Origin: Myrica gale
Taxonomy: Eukaryota > Streptophyta > Magnoliopsida > Fagales > Myricaceae
NCBI GenBank assembly: GCA_963930655.1
Contig: OZ005606.1
Location: 15,912,001-15,976,000 of the forward strand
DNA length: 64,000 nucleotides
Direction: 5' to 3'
The notes below the pieces were generated by a model. It worked only from the letters and a program-made list of their open reading frames with translations. It was not told the origin of the DNA and did not search any database. Position 1 is the stretch's first letter. The number at the start of each line of letters is the position of its first letter. Positions 34,301 through 48,289 of the stretch are shown piece by piece. The translations under genes and the position numbers were made by a program.

Positions 34301-37300
34301 AAGTGAAGCGAATAAATCAATCGAAGAGTTTTTTAAACGAAACATAAATGTAAAATCGTAAGTATTAATTAGTTTGCAAATTAGACACCATAATGATGAA
34401 GAGAATGAAACAAAAAGATAATTGGAATAGTTTAGACCAAAATATTAATTCAAAATAGTCAAAATTATTTTCTTTGAAGATTAGTTAGCTTGAGGACGGA
34501 GAAGATATGGTGTTTCGACAAAAATATTAACACAAAATCAACGAAATAAATTTATTTGAAAGTTCGATACCTTAGTGAAGAAGAAATTAATCAAATTGAT
34601 CGTCGGTAGAGTTTTAGACCTCATTATAAATGCAAAATTGTACATATTAATTATTTTAAAAATTAGAAACCGTTGTGATAAAGAAACTGAAGCAAATAGA
34701 TCGATGGAAGAGTTTTAAAACAAAACGTAAATGCAAAGTCATCAATATTAACAAGTTTACAAATTTGATACCATAGTGATGAAGAAAGTGAAGCGAATAA
34801 ATCAATCGAAGAGTTTTTTAAACGAAACATAAAAGCAAAATCGTAAGTATTAATTAGTTTGCAAATTAGATACCATAGTGACGAAGAAAATGAAACAAAT
34901 AGATAATTGGAATAGTTTAGACCAAAATATTAATTCAAAATATTCAACATTATTTTCTTTGAAGATTAGATACCTTGAGGACGGTGAAGATATGGTGTTT
35001 AGACGAAAATATTAGTGCAAAATCATCCAAATAAATTTATTTGAAAGTTCGATGCCTTAGTGAAGAAGAAATTAATCAAATTGATCGTCGGTAGAGTTTT
35101 AGGCCTTAATATAAATGCAAAATCGTCCATATTAATTAGTTTAAAAATTAGAAACCGTCGTGATAAAGAAACTGAAGCAAATAGAAAAATGGAAGAGTTT
35201 TAAAACAAAACGTAAATGCAAAGTCCTCAATATTAACAAGTTTGCAAATTTGATACCATAGTGATGAGAAAGTGAAGCGAATAAATCAATCGAAGAGTTT
35301 TTTAAACGAAACATAAATGTAAAATCGTAAGTATTAATTAGTTTGCAAATTAGATACCATAATGAGGAAGAGAATGAAAAAAAAAATAATTGGAATAGTT
35401 TAGACCAAAATATTAATTCAAAATAGTCAAAATTATTTTCTTTGAAGATTAGTTAGCTTGAGGACGGAGAAGATATGGTGTTTCGACAAAAATATTAACA
35501 CAAAATCCACCAAATAAATTTATTTGAAAGTTCGATACCTTAGTGAAGAAGAAATTAATCAAATTGATCGTCGGTAGAGTTTTAGACCTCATTATAAATG
35601 CAAAATTGTACATATTAATTATTTTAAAAATTAGAAACCGTTGTGATAAAGAAACTGAAGCAAATAGATCGATGGAAGAGTTTTAAAACAAAACGTAAAT
35701 GCAAAGTCATCAATATTAACAAGTTTACAAATTTGATACCATAGTGATGAAGAAAGTGAAGCGAATAAATCAATCGAAGAGTTTTTTAAACGAAACATAA
35801 AAGCAAAATCGTAAGTATTAATTAGTTTGCAAATTAGATACCATAGTGACGAAGAAAATGAAACAAATAGATAATTGGAATAGTTTAGACCAAAATATTA
35901 ATTCAAAATATTCAACATTATTTTCTTTGAAGATTAGATACCTTGAGGACGGTGAAGATATGGTGTTTAGACGAAAATATTAGTGCAAAATCATCCAAAT
36001 AAATTTATTTGAAAGTTCGATGCCTTAGTGAAGAAGAAATTAATCAAATTGATCGTCGGTAGAGTTTTAGGCCTTAATATAAATGCAAAATCGTCCATAT
36101 TAATTAGTTTAAAAATTAGAAACCGTCGTGATAAAGAAACTGAAGCAAATAGAAAAATGGAAGAGTTTTAAAACAAAACGTAAATGCAAAGTCCTCAATA
36201 TTAACAAGTTTGCAAATTTGATACCATAGTGATGAGAAAGTGAAGCGAATAAATCAATCGAAGAGTTTTTTAAACGAAACATAAATGTAAAATCGTAAGT
36301 ATTAATTAGTTTGCAAATTAGATACCATAATGAGGAAGAGAATGAAAAAAAAAATAATTGGAATAGTTTAGACCAAAATATTAATTCAAAATAGTCAAAA
36401 TTATTTTCTTTGAAGATTAGTTAGCTTGAGGACGGAGAAGATATGGTGTTTCGACAAAAATATTAACACAAAATCCACCAAATAAATTTATTTGAAAGTT
36501 CGATACCTTAGTGAAGAAGAAATTAATCAAATTGATCGTCGGTAGAGTTTTAGACCTCATTATAAATGCAAAATTGTACATATTAATTATTTTAAAAATT
36601 AGAAACCGTTGTGATAAAGAAACTGAAGCAAATAGATCGATGGAAGAGTTTTAAAACAAAACGTAAATGCAAAGTCATCAATATTAACAAGTTTACAAAT
36701 TTGATACCATAGTGATGAAGAAAGTGAAGCGAATAAATCAATCGAAGAGTTTTTTAAACGAAACATAAAAGCAAAATCGTAAGTATTAATTAGTTTGCAA
36801 ATTAGATACCATAGTGACGAAGAAAATGAAACAAATAGATAATTGGAATAGTTTAGACCAAAATATTAATTCAAAATATTCAACATTATTTTCTTTGAAG
36901 ATTAGATACCTTGAGGACGGTGAAGATATGGTGTTTAGACGAAAATATTAGTGCAAAATCATCCAAATAAATTTATTTGAAAGTTCGATGCCTTAGTGAA
37001 GAAGAAATTAATCAAATTGATCGTTGGTAGAGTTTTAGACCTTAATATAAATGCAAAATCGTCCATATTAATTAGTTTAAAAATTAGAAACCGTAGTGAT
37101 AAAGAAACTGAAGCAAATAGAAAAATGGAAGAGTTTTAAAACAAAACGTAAATGCAAATTCATCAATATTAACAAGTTTGCAAATTTGATACCATAGTGA
37201 TGAAGAAAGTGAAGCGAATAAATCAATCGAAGAGTTTTTTAAACGAAACATAAATGTAAAATCGTAAGTATTAATTAGTTTGCAAATTAGACACCATAAT

Positions 37301-40300
37301 GATGAAGAGAATGAAACAAAAAGATAATTGGAATAGTTTAGACCAAAATATTAATTCAAAATAGTCAAAATTATTTTCTTTGAAGATTAGTTAGCTTGAG
37401 GACGGAGAAGATATGGTGTTTCGACAAAAATATTAACACAAAATCAACCAAATAAATTTATTTGACAGTTCGATACCTTAGTGAAGAAGAAATTAATCAA
37501 ATTGATCGTCGGTAGAGTTTTAGACCTCATTATAAATGCAAAATTGTACATATTAATTATTTTAAAAATTAGAAACCGTTGTGATAAAGAAACTGAAGCA
37601 AATAGATCGATGGAAGAGTTTTAAAACAAAACGTAAATGCAAAGTCATCAATATTAACAAGTTTACAAATTTGATACCATAGTGATGAAGAAAGTGAAGC
37701 GAATAAATCAATCGAAGAGTTTTTTAAACGAAACATAAAAGCAAAATCGTAAGTATTAATTAGTTTGCAAATTAGATACCATAGTGACGAAGAAAATGAA
37801 ACAAATAGATAATTGGAATAGTTTAGACCAAAATATTAATTCAAAATATTCAACATTATTTTCTTTGAAGATTAGATACCTTGAGGACGGTGAAGATATG
37901 GTGTTTAGACGAAAATATTAGTGCAAAATCATCCAAATAAATTTATTTGAAAGTTCGATGCCTTAGTGAAGAAGAAATTAATCAAATTGATCGTCGGTAG
38001 AGTTTTAGGCCTTAATATAAATGCAAAATCGTCCATATTAATTAGTTTAAAAATTAGAAACCGTCGTGATAAAGAAACTGAAGCAAATAGAAAAATGGAA
38101 GAGTTTTAAAACAAAACGTAAATGCAAAGTCATCAATATTAACAAGTTTGCAAATTTGATACCATAGTGATGAAGAAAGTGAAGCGAATAAATCAATCGA
38201 AGAGTTTTTTAAACGAAACATAAATGTAAAATCGTAAGTATTAATTAGTTTGCAAATTAGATACCATAATGAGGAAGAGAATGAAAAAAAAAATAATTGG
38301 AATAGTTTAGACCAAAATATTAATTCAAAATAGTCAAAATTATTTTCTTTGAAGATTAGTTAGCTTGAGGACGGAGAAGATATGGTGTTTCGACAAAAAT
38401 ATTAACACAAAATCCACCAAATAAATTTATTTGAAAGTTCGATACCTTAGTGAAGAAGAAATTAATCAAATTGATCGTCGGTAGAGTTTTAGACCTCATT
38501 ATAAATGCAAAATTGTACATATTAATTATTTTAAAAATTAGAAACCGTTGTGATAAAGAAACTGAAGCAAATAGATCGATGGAAGAGTTTTAAAACAAAA
38601 CGTAAATGCAAAGTCATCAATATTAACAAGTTTACAAATTTGATACCATAGTGATGAAGAAAGTGAAGCGAATAAATCAATCGAAGAGTTTTTTAAACGA
38701 AACATAAAAGCAAAATCGTAAGTATTAATTAGTTTGCAAATTAGATACCATAGTGACGAAGAAAATGAAACAAATAGATAATTGGAATAGTTTAGACCAA
38801 AATATTAATTCAAAATATTCAACATTATTTTCTTTGAAGATTAGATACCTTGAGGACGGTGAAGATATGGTGTTTAGACGAAAATATTAGTGCAAAATCA
38901 TCCAAATAAATTTATTTGAAAGTTCGATGCCTTAGTGAAGAAGAAATTAATCAAATTGATCGTCGGTAGAGTTTTAGACCTTAATATAAATGCAAAATCG
39001 TCCATATTAATTAGTTTAAAAATTAGAAACCGTCGTGATAAAGAAACTGAAGCAAAAAGAAAAATGGAAGAGTTTTAAAACAAAACGTAAATGCAAAGTC
39101 ATCAATATTAACAAGTTTGCAAATTTGATACCATAGTGATGAAGAAAGTGAAGCGAATAAATCAATCGAAGAGTTTTTTAAACGAAACATAAATGTAAAA
39201 TCGTAAGTATTAATTAGTTTGCAAATTAGATACCATAATGATGAAGAGAATGAAACAAAAAAATAATTGGAATAGTTTAGACCAAAATATTAATTCAAAA
39301 TAGTCAAAATTATTTTCTTTGAAGATTAGTTAGCTTGAGGACGGAGAAGATATGGTGTTTCGACAAAAATATTAACACAAAATCCACCAAATAAATTTAT
39401 TTGAAAGTTCGATACCTTAGTGAAGAAGAAATTAATCAAATTGATCGTCGGTAGAGTTTTAGACCTCATTATAAATGCAAAATTGTACACATTAATTATT
39501 TTAAAAATTAGAAACCGTTGTGATAAAGAAACTGAAGCAAATAGATCGATGGAAGAGTTTTAAAACAAAACGTAAATGCAAAGTCATCAATATTAACAAG
39601 TTTACAAATTTGATACCATAGTGATGAAGAAAGTGAAGCGAATAAATCAATCGAAGAGTTTTTTAAACGAAACATAAAAGCAAAATCGTAAGTATTAATT
39701 AGTTTGCAAATTAGATACCATAGTGACGAAGAAAATGAAACAAATAGATAATTGGAATAGTTTAGACCAAAATATTAATTCAAAATATTCAACATTATTT
39801 TCTTTGAAGATTAGACACCTTGAGGACGGTGAAGATATGGTGTTTAGACGAAAATATTAGTGCAAAATCATCCAAATAAATTTATTTGAAAGTTCGATGC
39901 CTTAGTGAAGAAGAAATTAATCAAATTGATCGTTGGTAGAGTTTTAGACCTTAATATAAATGCAAAATCGTCCATATTAATTAGTTTAAAAATTAGAAAC
40001 CGTAGTGATAAAGAAACTGAAGCAAATAGAAAAATGGAAGAGTTTTAAAACAAAACGTAAATGCAAATTCATCAATATTAACAAGTTTGCAAATTTGATA
40101 CCATAGTGATGAAGAAAGTGAAGCGAATAAATCAATCGAAGAGTTTTTTAAACGAAACATAAATGTAAAATCGTAAGTATTAATTAGTTTGCAAATTAGA
40201 CACCATAATGATGAAGAGAATGAAACAAAAAGATAATTGGAATAGTTTAGACCAAAATATTAATTCAAAATAGTCAAAATTATTTTCTTTGAAGATTAGT

Positions 40301-41885
40301 TAGCTTGAGGACGGAGAAGATATGGTGTTTCGACAAAAATATTAACACAAAATCAACCAAATAAATTTATTTGAAAGTTCGATACCTTAGTGAAGAAGAA
40401 ATTAATCAAATTGATCGTCGGTAGAGTTTTAGACCTCATTATAAATGCAAAATTGTACATATTAATTATTTTAAAAATTAGAAACCGTTGTGATAAAGAA
40501 ACTGAAGCAAATAGATCGATGGAAGAGTTTTAAAACAAAACGTAAATGCAAAGTCATCAATATTAACAAGTTTACAAATTTGATACCATAGTGATGAAGA
40601 AAGTGAAGCGAATAAATCAATCGAAGAGTTTTTTAAACGAAACATAAAAGCAAAATCGTAAGTATTAATTAGTTTGCAAATTAGATACCATAGTGACGAA
40701 GAAAATGAAACAAATAGATAATTGGAATAGTTTAGACCAAAATATTAATTCAAAATATTCAACATTATTTTCTTTGAAGATTAGATACCTTGAGGACGGT
40801 GAAGATATGGTGTTTAGACGAAAATATTAGTGCAAAATCATCCAAATAAATTTATTTGAAAGTTCGATGCCTTAGTGAAGAAGAAATTAATCAAATTGAT
40901 CGTCGGTAGAGTTTTAGACCTTAATATAAATGCAAAATCGTCCATATTAATTAGTTTAAAAATTAGAAACCGTCGTGATAAAGAAACTGAAGCAAAAAGA
41001 AAAATGGAAGAGTTTTAAAACAAAACGTAAATGCAAAGTCATCAATATTAACAAGTTTGCAAATTTGATACCATAGTGATGAAGAAAGTGAAGCGAATAA
41101 ATCAATCGAAGAGTTTTTTAAACGAAACATAAATGTAAAATCGTAAGTATTAATTAGTTTGCAAATTAGATACCATAATGATGAAGAGAATGAAACAAAA
41201 AAATAATTGGAATAGTTTAGACCAAAATATTAATTCAAAATAGTCAAAATTATTTTCTTTGAAGATTAGTTAGCTTGAGGACGGAGAAGATATGGTGTTT
41301 CGACAAAAATATTAACACAAAATCCACCAAATAAATTTATTTGAAAGTTCGATACCTTAGTGAAGAAGAAATTAATCAAATTGATCGTCGGTAGAGTTTT
41401 AGACCTCATTATAAATGCAAAATTGTACATATTAATTATTTTAAAAATTAGAAACCGTTGTGATAAAGAAACTGAAGCAAATAGATCGATGGAAGAGTTT
41501 TAAAACAAAACGTAAATGCAAAGTCATCAATATTAACAAGTTTACAAATTTGATACCATAGTGATGAAGAAAGTGAAGCGAATAAATCAATCGAAGAGTT
41601 TTTTAAACGAAACATAAAAGCAAAATCGTAAGTATTAATTAGTTTGCAAATTAGATACCATAGTGACGAAGAAAATGAAACAAATAGATAATTGGAATAG
41701 TTTAGACCAAAATATTAATTCAAAATATTCAACATTATTTTCTTTGAAGATTAGATACCTTGAGGACGGTGAAGATATGGTGTTTAGACGAAAATATTAG
41801 TGCAAAATCATCCAAATAAATTTATTTGAAAGTTCGATGCCTTAGTGAAGAAGAAATTAATCAAATTGATCGTCGGTAGAGTTTT
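25300..41885. repeat. Satellite zone 3: 2909-bp higher-order repeat (six units), about 5.6 copies
   Basis: The private variant CCGTAGTGATAAAG occurs at 25458, 28367, 31276, 34185, 37091 and 40000, spaced 2909, 2909, 2909, 2906 and 2909 bp. A second private variant TAGGCC occurs at 26373, 29282, 32191 and 35100, again every 2909 bp, then at 36068 and 38006. Each period holds three A/B dimers. Copies differ at only scattered sites, far less than adjacent 485-bp units do, so the six-unit block was amplified as a whole. Confidence 0.92.
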
Positions 41886-43850
41886 AGACCTTAATATTAT
41901 AAATGCAAAATCGTCCATATTAATTAGTTTAAAAATTAGAAACCGTCGTGATAAAGAAACTGAAGCAAATAGAAAAATGGAAGAGTTTTAAAACAAAACG
42001 TAAATGCAAAGTCGTCAATATTAACAAGTTTGCAAATTTGATACCGTAGTGATGAAGAAAGTGAAGCGAATAAATCAATCGAAGAGTTTTTTAAACGAAA
42101 CATAAATACAAAATCGTAAGTATTAATTAGTTTGGAAATTAGATACCATAGTGATGAAGAAAAATGAAACAAATAGATAATTGTAATAGTTTAGACCAAA
42201 ATATTAATCCAAAATAGGTAAAATTATTTTCTTCGAAGATTAGATACCCTGAGGACGGAGAAGATACGGTGTTTAGACAAAAATATTAATACAAAATCAT
42301 CCAAATAAATTTATTTGAAAGTTCGATCCCTTAGTGAAGAAGAAATTAATCAAATTGATCGTCGGTAGAGTTTTAGACCTTAATATTATAAATGCAAAAT
42401 CGTCCATATTAATTAGTTTAAAAATTAGAAACCGTCGTGATAAAGAAACTGAAGCAAATAGAAAAATGGAAGAGTTTTAAAACAAAACGTAAATGCAAAG
42501 TCGTCAATATTAACAAGTTTGCAAATTTGATACCGTAGTGATGAAGAAAGTGAAGCGAATAAATCAATCGAAGAGTTTTTTAAACGAAACATAAATACAA
42601 AATCGTAAGTATTAATTAGTTTGGAAATTAGATACCATAGTGATGAAGAAAAATGAAACAAATAGATAATTGTAATAGTTTAGACCAAAATATTAATCCA
42701 AAATAGGTAAAATTATTTTCTTCGAAGATTAGATACCCTGAGGACGGAGAAGATACGGTGTTTAGACAAAAATATTAATACAAAATCATCCAAATAAATT
42801 TATTTGAAAGTTCGATCCCTTAGTGAAGAAGAAATTAATCAAATTGATCGTCGGTAGAGTTTTAGACCTTAATATTATAAATGCAAAATCGTCCATATTA
42901 ATTAGTTTAAAAATTAGAAACCGTCGTGATAAAGAAACTGAAGCAAATAGAAAAATGGAAGAGTTTTAAAACAAAACGTAAATGCAAAGTCGTCAATATT
43001 AACAAGTTTGCAAATTTGATACCGTAGTGATGAAGAAAGTGAAGCGAATAAATCAATCGAAGAGTTTTTTAAACGAAACATAAATACAAAATCGTAAGTA
43101 TTAATTAGTTTGGAAATTAGATACCATAGTGATGAAGAAAAATGAAACAAATAGATAATTGTAATAGTTTAGACCAAAATATTAATCCAAAATAGGTAAA
43201 ATTATTTTCTTCGAAGATTAGATACCCTGAGGACGGAGAAGATACGGTGTTTAGACAAAAATATTAATACAAAATCATCCAAATAAATTTATTTGAAAGT
43301 TCGATCCCTTAGTGAAGAAGAAATTAATCAAATTGATCGTCGGTAGAGTTTTAGACCTTAATATTATAAATGCAAAATCGTCCATATTAATTAGTTTAAA
43401 AATTAGAAACCGTCGTGATAAAGAAACTGAAGCAAATAGAAAAATGGAAGAGTTTTAAAACAAAACGTAAATGCAAAGTCGTCAATATTAACAAGTTTGC
43501 AAATTTGATACCGTAGTGATGAAGAAAGTGAAGCGAATAAATCAATCGAAGAGTTTTTTAAACGAAACATAAATGCAAAATCGTAAGTATTAATTAGTTT
43601 GCAAATTAGATACCATAATGATGAAGAGAATGAAACAAAAAAATAATTGTAATAGTTTAGACCAAAATATTAATTCAAAATAGTCAAAATTATTTTCCTT
43701 AAAGATTGGATACCTTGAGGACGGAGAAGATACGGTGTTTAGACAAAAATATTAATGCAAAATCATCTAAATAAATTTATTTGAAAGTTCGATACCTTAG
43801 TGAAGAAGAAATTAATCAAATTGATCGTCGGTAGAGTTTTAGAACTAAAT
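41886..43850. repeat. Satellite zone 4: four homogeneous 489-bp units
   Basis: A 3-4-base insertion (TTAATATTATAAATG) lengthens the unit. It appears at 41893, 42382, 42871 and 43360, exactly 489 bp apart, and once more at 44335. The first three repeats look identical over their whole length. Confidence 0.9.
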
Positions 43851-45180
43851 ATAAATCCAAAATCGTCCATATTAATTAGTTTAAAAATTAGAAACCATCG
43901 TGATAAAGAAACTGAAGCAAATAAAAAAAATGGAAGAGTTTTAAAATGAAACGTAAATGCAAAGTCGTCAACATTAACAAGTTTTCAAATTTGCTACCAT
44001 AGTGATGAAGAAAATGAAGCGAATAAATCAATCGAAGAGTTTTTTAAACGAAACATAAATACAAAATCGTAAGTATTAATTAGTTTGGAAATTAGATACC
44101 ATAGTGATGAAGAAAAATGAAACAAATAGATAATTGTAATAGTTTAGACCAAAATATTAATCCAAAATAGGTAAAATTATTTTCTTCGAAGATTAGATAC
44201 CCTGAGGACGGAGAAGATACGGTGTTTAGACAAAAATATTAATACAAAATCATCCAAATAAATTTATTTGAAAGTTCGATCCCTTAGTGAAGAAGAAATT
44301 AATCAAATTGATCGTCGGTAGAGTTTTAGACCTTAATATTATAAATGCAAAATCGTCCATATTAATTAGTTTAAAAATTAGAAACCGTCGTGATAAAGAA
44401 ACTGAAGCAAATAGAAAAATGGAAGAGTTTTAAAACAAAACGTAAATGCAAAGTCGTCAATATTAACAAGTTTGCAAATTTGATACCGTAGTGATGAAGA
44501 AAGTGAAGCGAATAAATCAATCGAAGAGTTTTTTAAACGAAACATAAATGTAAAATCGTAAGTATTAATTAGTTTGCAAATTAGATACCATAATGAACAA
44601 GAGAATGAAACAAAAAGATCATTGGAATAGTTTAGACCAAAATATTAATTCAAAATTGTTAAAATTATTTTCTTTGAAGATTAGTTAGCTTGAGGACGGA
44701 GAAGATATGGTGTTTAGACAAAAATATTAACGTAAAATCAACGAAATAAATTTATTTGAAAGTTCGATACCTTAGTGAAGAAGAAATTAATCAAATTGAT
44801 CGTCGGTAGAGTTTTAGACCACATTATAAATGCAAAATTGTACATATTAATTATTTTAAAAATTAGAAACCGTCGTGATAAAGAAACTGAAGCAAATAGA
44901 TCGATGGAAGAGTTTTAAAATGAAACATAAATGCAAAGTCGTCAACATTAACAAGTTTTCAAATTTGATACCATAGTGATGAAGAAAATGAAGCGAATAA
45001 ATCAATCGAAGAGTTTTTTAAACGAAACATAAATACAAAATGGTAAGTATTAATTAGTTTGCAAATTAGATACCATAGTGATGAAGAAAAATGAAACAAA
45101 TAGATAATTGTAATAGTTTAGACCAAAATATTAATCCAAAATAGGTAAAATTATTTTCTTTGAAGATTAGATACCCTGAG
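43851..45180. repeat. Satellite zone 5: mixed units
   Basis: Units combining features of neighbouring zones, such as TTTTCAAATTTG in block 2, the 489-type insertion at 44335, and one B-like unit near 44820. No homogeneous tandem block and no genes. Confidence 0.75.
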
Positions 45181-46650
45181 GACGGAGAAGATATGGTGTT
45201 TAGACAAAAATATTAGTGCAAAATCATCCAAATAAATTTATTTGAAAGTTCGATGCCTTAGTGAAGAAGAAATTAATCAAATTGATCGTCGGTAGAGTTT
45301 TATACCTTAATATAAATGCAAAATCGTCCATATTAATTAGTTTAAAAATTAGAAACCGTCGTGATAAAGAAACTGAAGCAAATAAAAAAAATGGAAGTGT
45401 TTTAAAATGAAACATAAATGCAAAGTCGTCAACATTAACAAGTTTTCAAATTTGATACCATAGTGATGAGGAAAATGAAGCGAATAAATCAATCGAAGAG
45501 TTTTTTAAACGAAACATAAATACGAAATGGTAAGTATTAATTAGTTTGCAAATTAGATACCATAGTGATGAAGAAAAATGAAACAAATAGATAATTGTAA
45601 TAGTTTAGACCAAAATATTAATCCAAAATAGGTAAAATTATTTTCTTTGAAGATTAGATACCCTGAGGACGGAGAAGATATGGTGTTTAGACAAAAATAT
45701 TAGTGCAAAATCATCCAAATAAATTTATTTGAAAGTTCGATGCCTTAGTGAAGAAGAAATTAATCAAATTGATCGTCGGTAGAGTTTTATACCTTAATAT
45801 AAATGCAAAATCGTCCATATTAATTAGTTTAAAAATTAGAAACCGTCGTGATAAAGAAACTGAAGCAAATAAAAAAAATGGAAGTGTTTTAAAATGAAAC
45901 ATAAATGCAAAGTCGTCAACATTAACAAGTTTTCAAATTTGATACCATAGTGATGAGGAAAATGAAGCGAATAAATCAATCGAAGAGTTTTTTAAACGAA
46001 ACATAAATACGAAATGGTAAGTATTAATTAGTTTGCAAATTAGATACCATAGTGATGAAGAAAAATGAAACAAATAGATAATTGTAATAGTTTAGACCAA
46101 AATATTAATCCAAAATAGGTAAAATTATTTTCTTTGAAGATTAGATACCCTGAGGACGGAGAAGATATGGTGTTTAGACAAAAATATTAGTGCAAAATCA
46201 TCCAAATAAATTTATTTGAAAGTTCGATGCCTTAGTGAAGAAGAAATTAATCAAATTGATCGTCGGTAGAGTTTTATACCTTAATATAAATGCAAAATCG
46301 TCCATATTAATTAGTTTAAAAATTAGAAACCGTCGTGATAAAGAAACTGAAGCAAATAAAAAAAATGGAAGTGTTTTAAAATGAAACATAAATGCAAAGT
46401 CGTCAACATTAACAAGTTTTCAAATTTGATACCATAGTGATGAGGAAAATGAAGCGAATAAATCAATCGAAGAGTTTTTTAAACGAAACATAAATACGAA
46501 ATGGTAAGTATTAATTAGTTTGCAAATTAGATACCATAGTGATGAAGAAAAATGAAACAAATAGATAATTGTAATAGTTTAGACCAAAATATTAATCCAA
46601 AATAGGTAAAATTATTTTCTTTGAAGATTAGATACCCTGAGGACGGAGAA
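45181..46650. repeat. Satellite zone 6: three identical 487-bp units
   Basis: Units carrying TTTTATACCTTAATATAAATG and AAATACGAAATGG repeat at 487-bp spacing. Matching positions begin at about 45191, 45678 and 46165. I find no difference between them, so this block is very recent. Confidence 0.88.
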
Positions 46651-48289
46651 GATACGGTGTTTAGACAAAAATATTAATGCAAAATCATCCAAATAAATTT
46701 ATTTGAAAGTTCGATGCCTTAGTGAAGAAGAAATTAATCAAATTGATCGTCGGTAGAGTTTTAGACCTTAATATAAATGCAAAATCGTCCATATTAATTA
46801 GTTTAAAAATTAGAAACCGTCGTGATAAAGAAACTGAAGCAAATAGAAAAATGGAAGAGTTTTAAAATAAAACGTAAATGCAAAGTCATCAATATTAACA
46901 AGTTTGCAAATTTGATACCGTAGTGATGAAGAAAGTGAAGCGAATAAATCAATCGAAGAGTTTTTTAAACGAAACATAAATGTAAAATCGTAAGTATTAA
47001 TTAGTTTGCAAATTAGATACCATAATGAAGAAGAGAATGAAACAAAAAGATCATTGGAATAGTTTAGACCAAAATATTAATCCAAAATAGGTAAAATTAT
47101 TTTCTTTGAAGATTAGATACCCTGAGGACGGAGAAGATACGGTGTTTAGACAAAAATATTAATGCAAAATCATCCAAATAAATTTATTTGAAAGTTCGAT
47201 GCCTTAGTGAAGAAGAAATTAATCAAATTGATCGTCGGTAGAGTTTTAGACCTTAATATAAATACAAAATCGTCCATATTAATTAGTTTAAAAATTAGAA
47301 ACCGTCGTGATAAAGAAACTGAAGCAAAATTGAAAAATGGAAGAGTTTTAAAACAAAACGTAAATGCAAAGTCATCAATATTAACAAGTTTGCAAATTTG
47401 ATACCGTAGTGATGAAGAAAGTGAAGCGAATAAATCAATCGAAGAGTTTTTTAAACGAAACATAAATGCAAAATCGTAAGTATTAATTAGTTTGCAAATT
47501 AGATACCATAGTGACGAAGAAAATGAAACAAATAGATAATTGGAATAGTTTAGACCAAAATATTAATTCAAAATAGTCAAATTTATTTTCTTTGAAGATT
47601 GGATACCCTGAGGACAGAGAAGATATGGTGTTTAGACAAAAATATTAGTGCAAAATCATCCAAATAAATTTATTTGAAAGTTCGATGCCTTAGTGAAGAA
47701 GAAATTAATCAAATTGATCGTCGGTAGAGTTTTAGAACTAAATATAAATCCAAAATCGTCCATATTAATTAGTTTAAAAATTAGAAACCGTCGTGATAAA
47801 GAAACTGAAGCAAATAAAAAAAATGGAAGAGTTTTAAAATGAAACGTAAATGCAAAGTCGTCAACATTAACAAGTTTTCAAATTTGCTACCATAGTGATG
47901 AAGAAAATGAAGCGAATAAATCAATCGAAGAGTTTTTTAAACGAAACATAAATACAAAATCGTAAGTATTAATTAGTTTGCAAATTAGATACCATAGTGA
48001 TGAAGAAAAATGAAACAAATAGATAATTGTAATAGTTTAGACCAAAATATTAATCCAAAATAGGTAAAATTATTTTCTTTGAAGATTAGATACCCTGAGG
48101 ACGGAGAAGATACGGTGTTTAGACAAAAATATTAATGCAAAATCATCCAAATAAATTTATTTGAAAGTTCGATGCCTTAGTGAAGAAGAAATTAATCAAA
48201 TTGATCGTCGGTAGAGTTTTAGACCTTAATATAAATGCAAAATCGTCCATATTAATTAGTTTAAAAATTAGAAACCGTCGTGATAAAGA

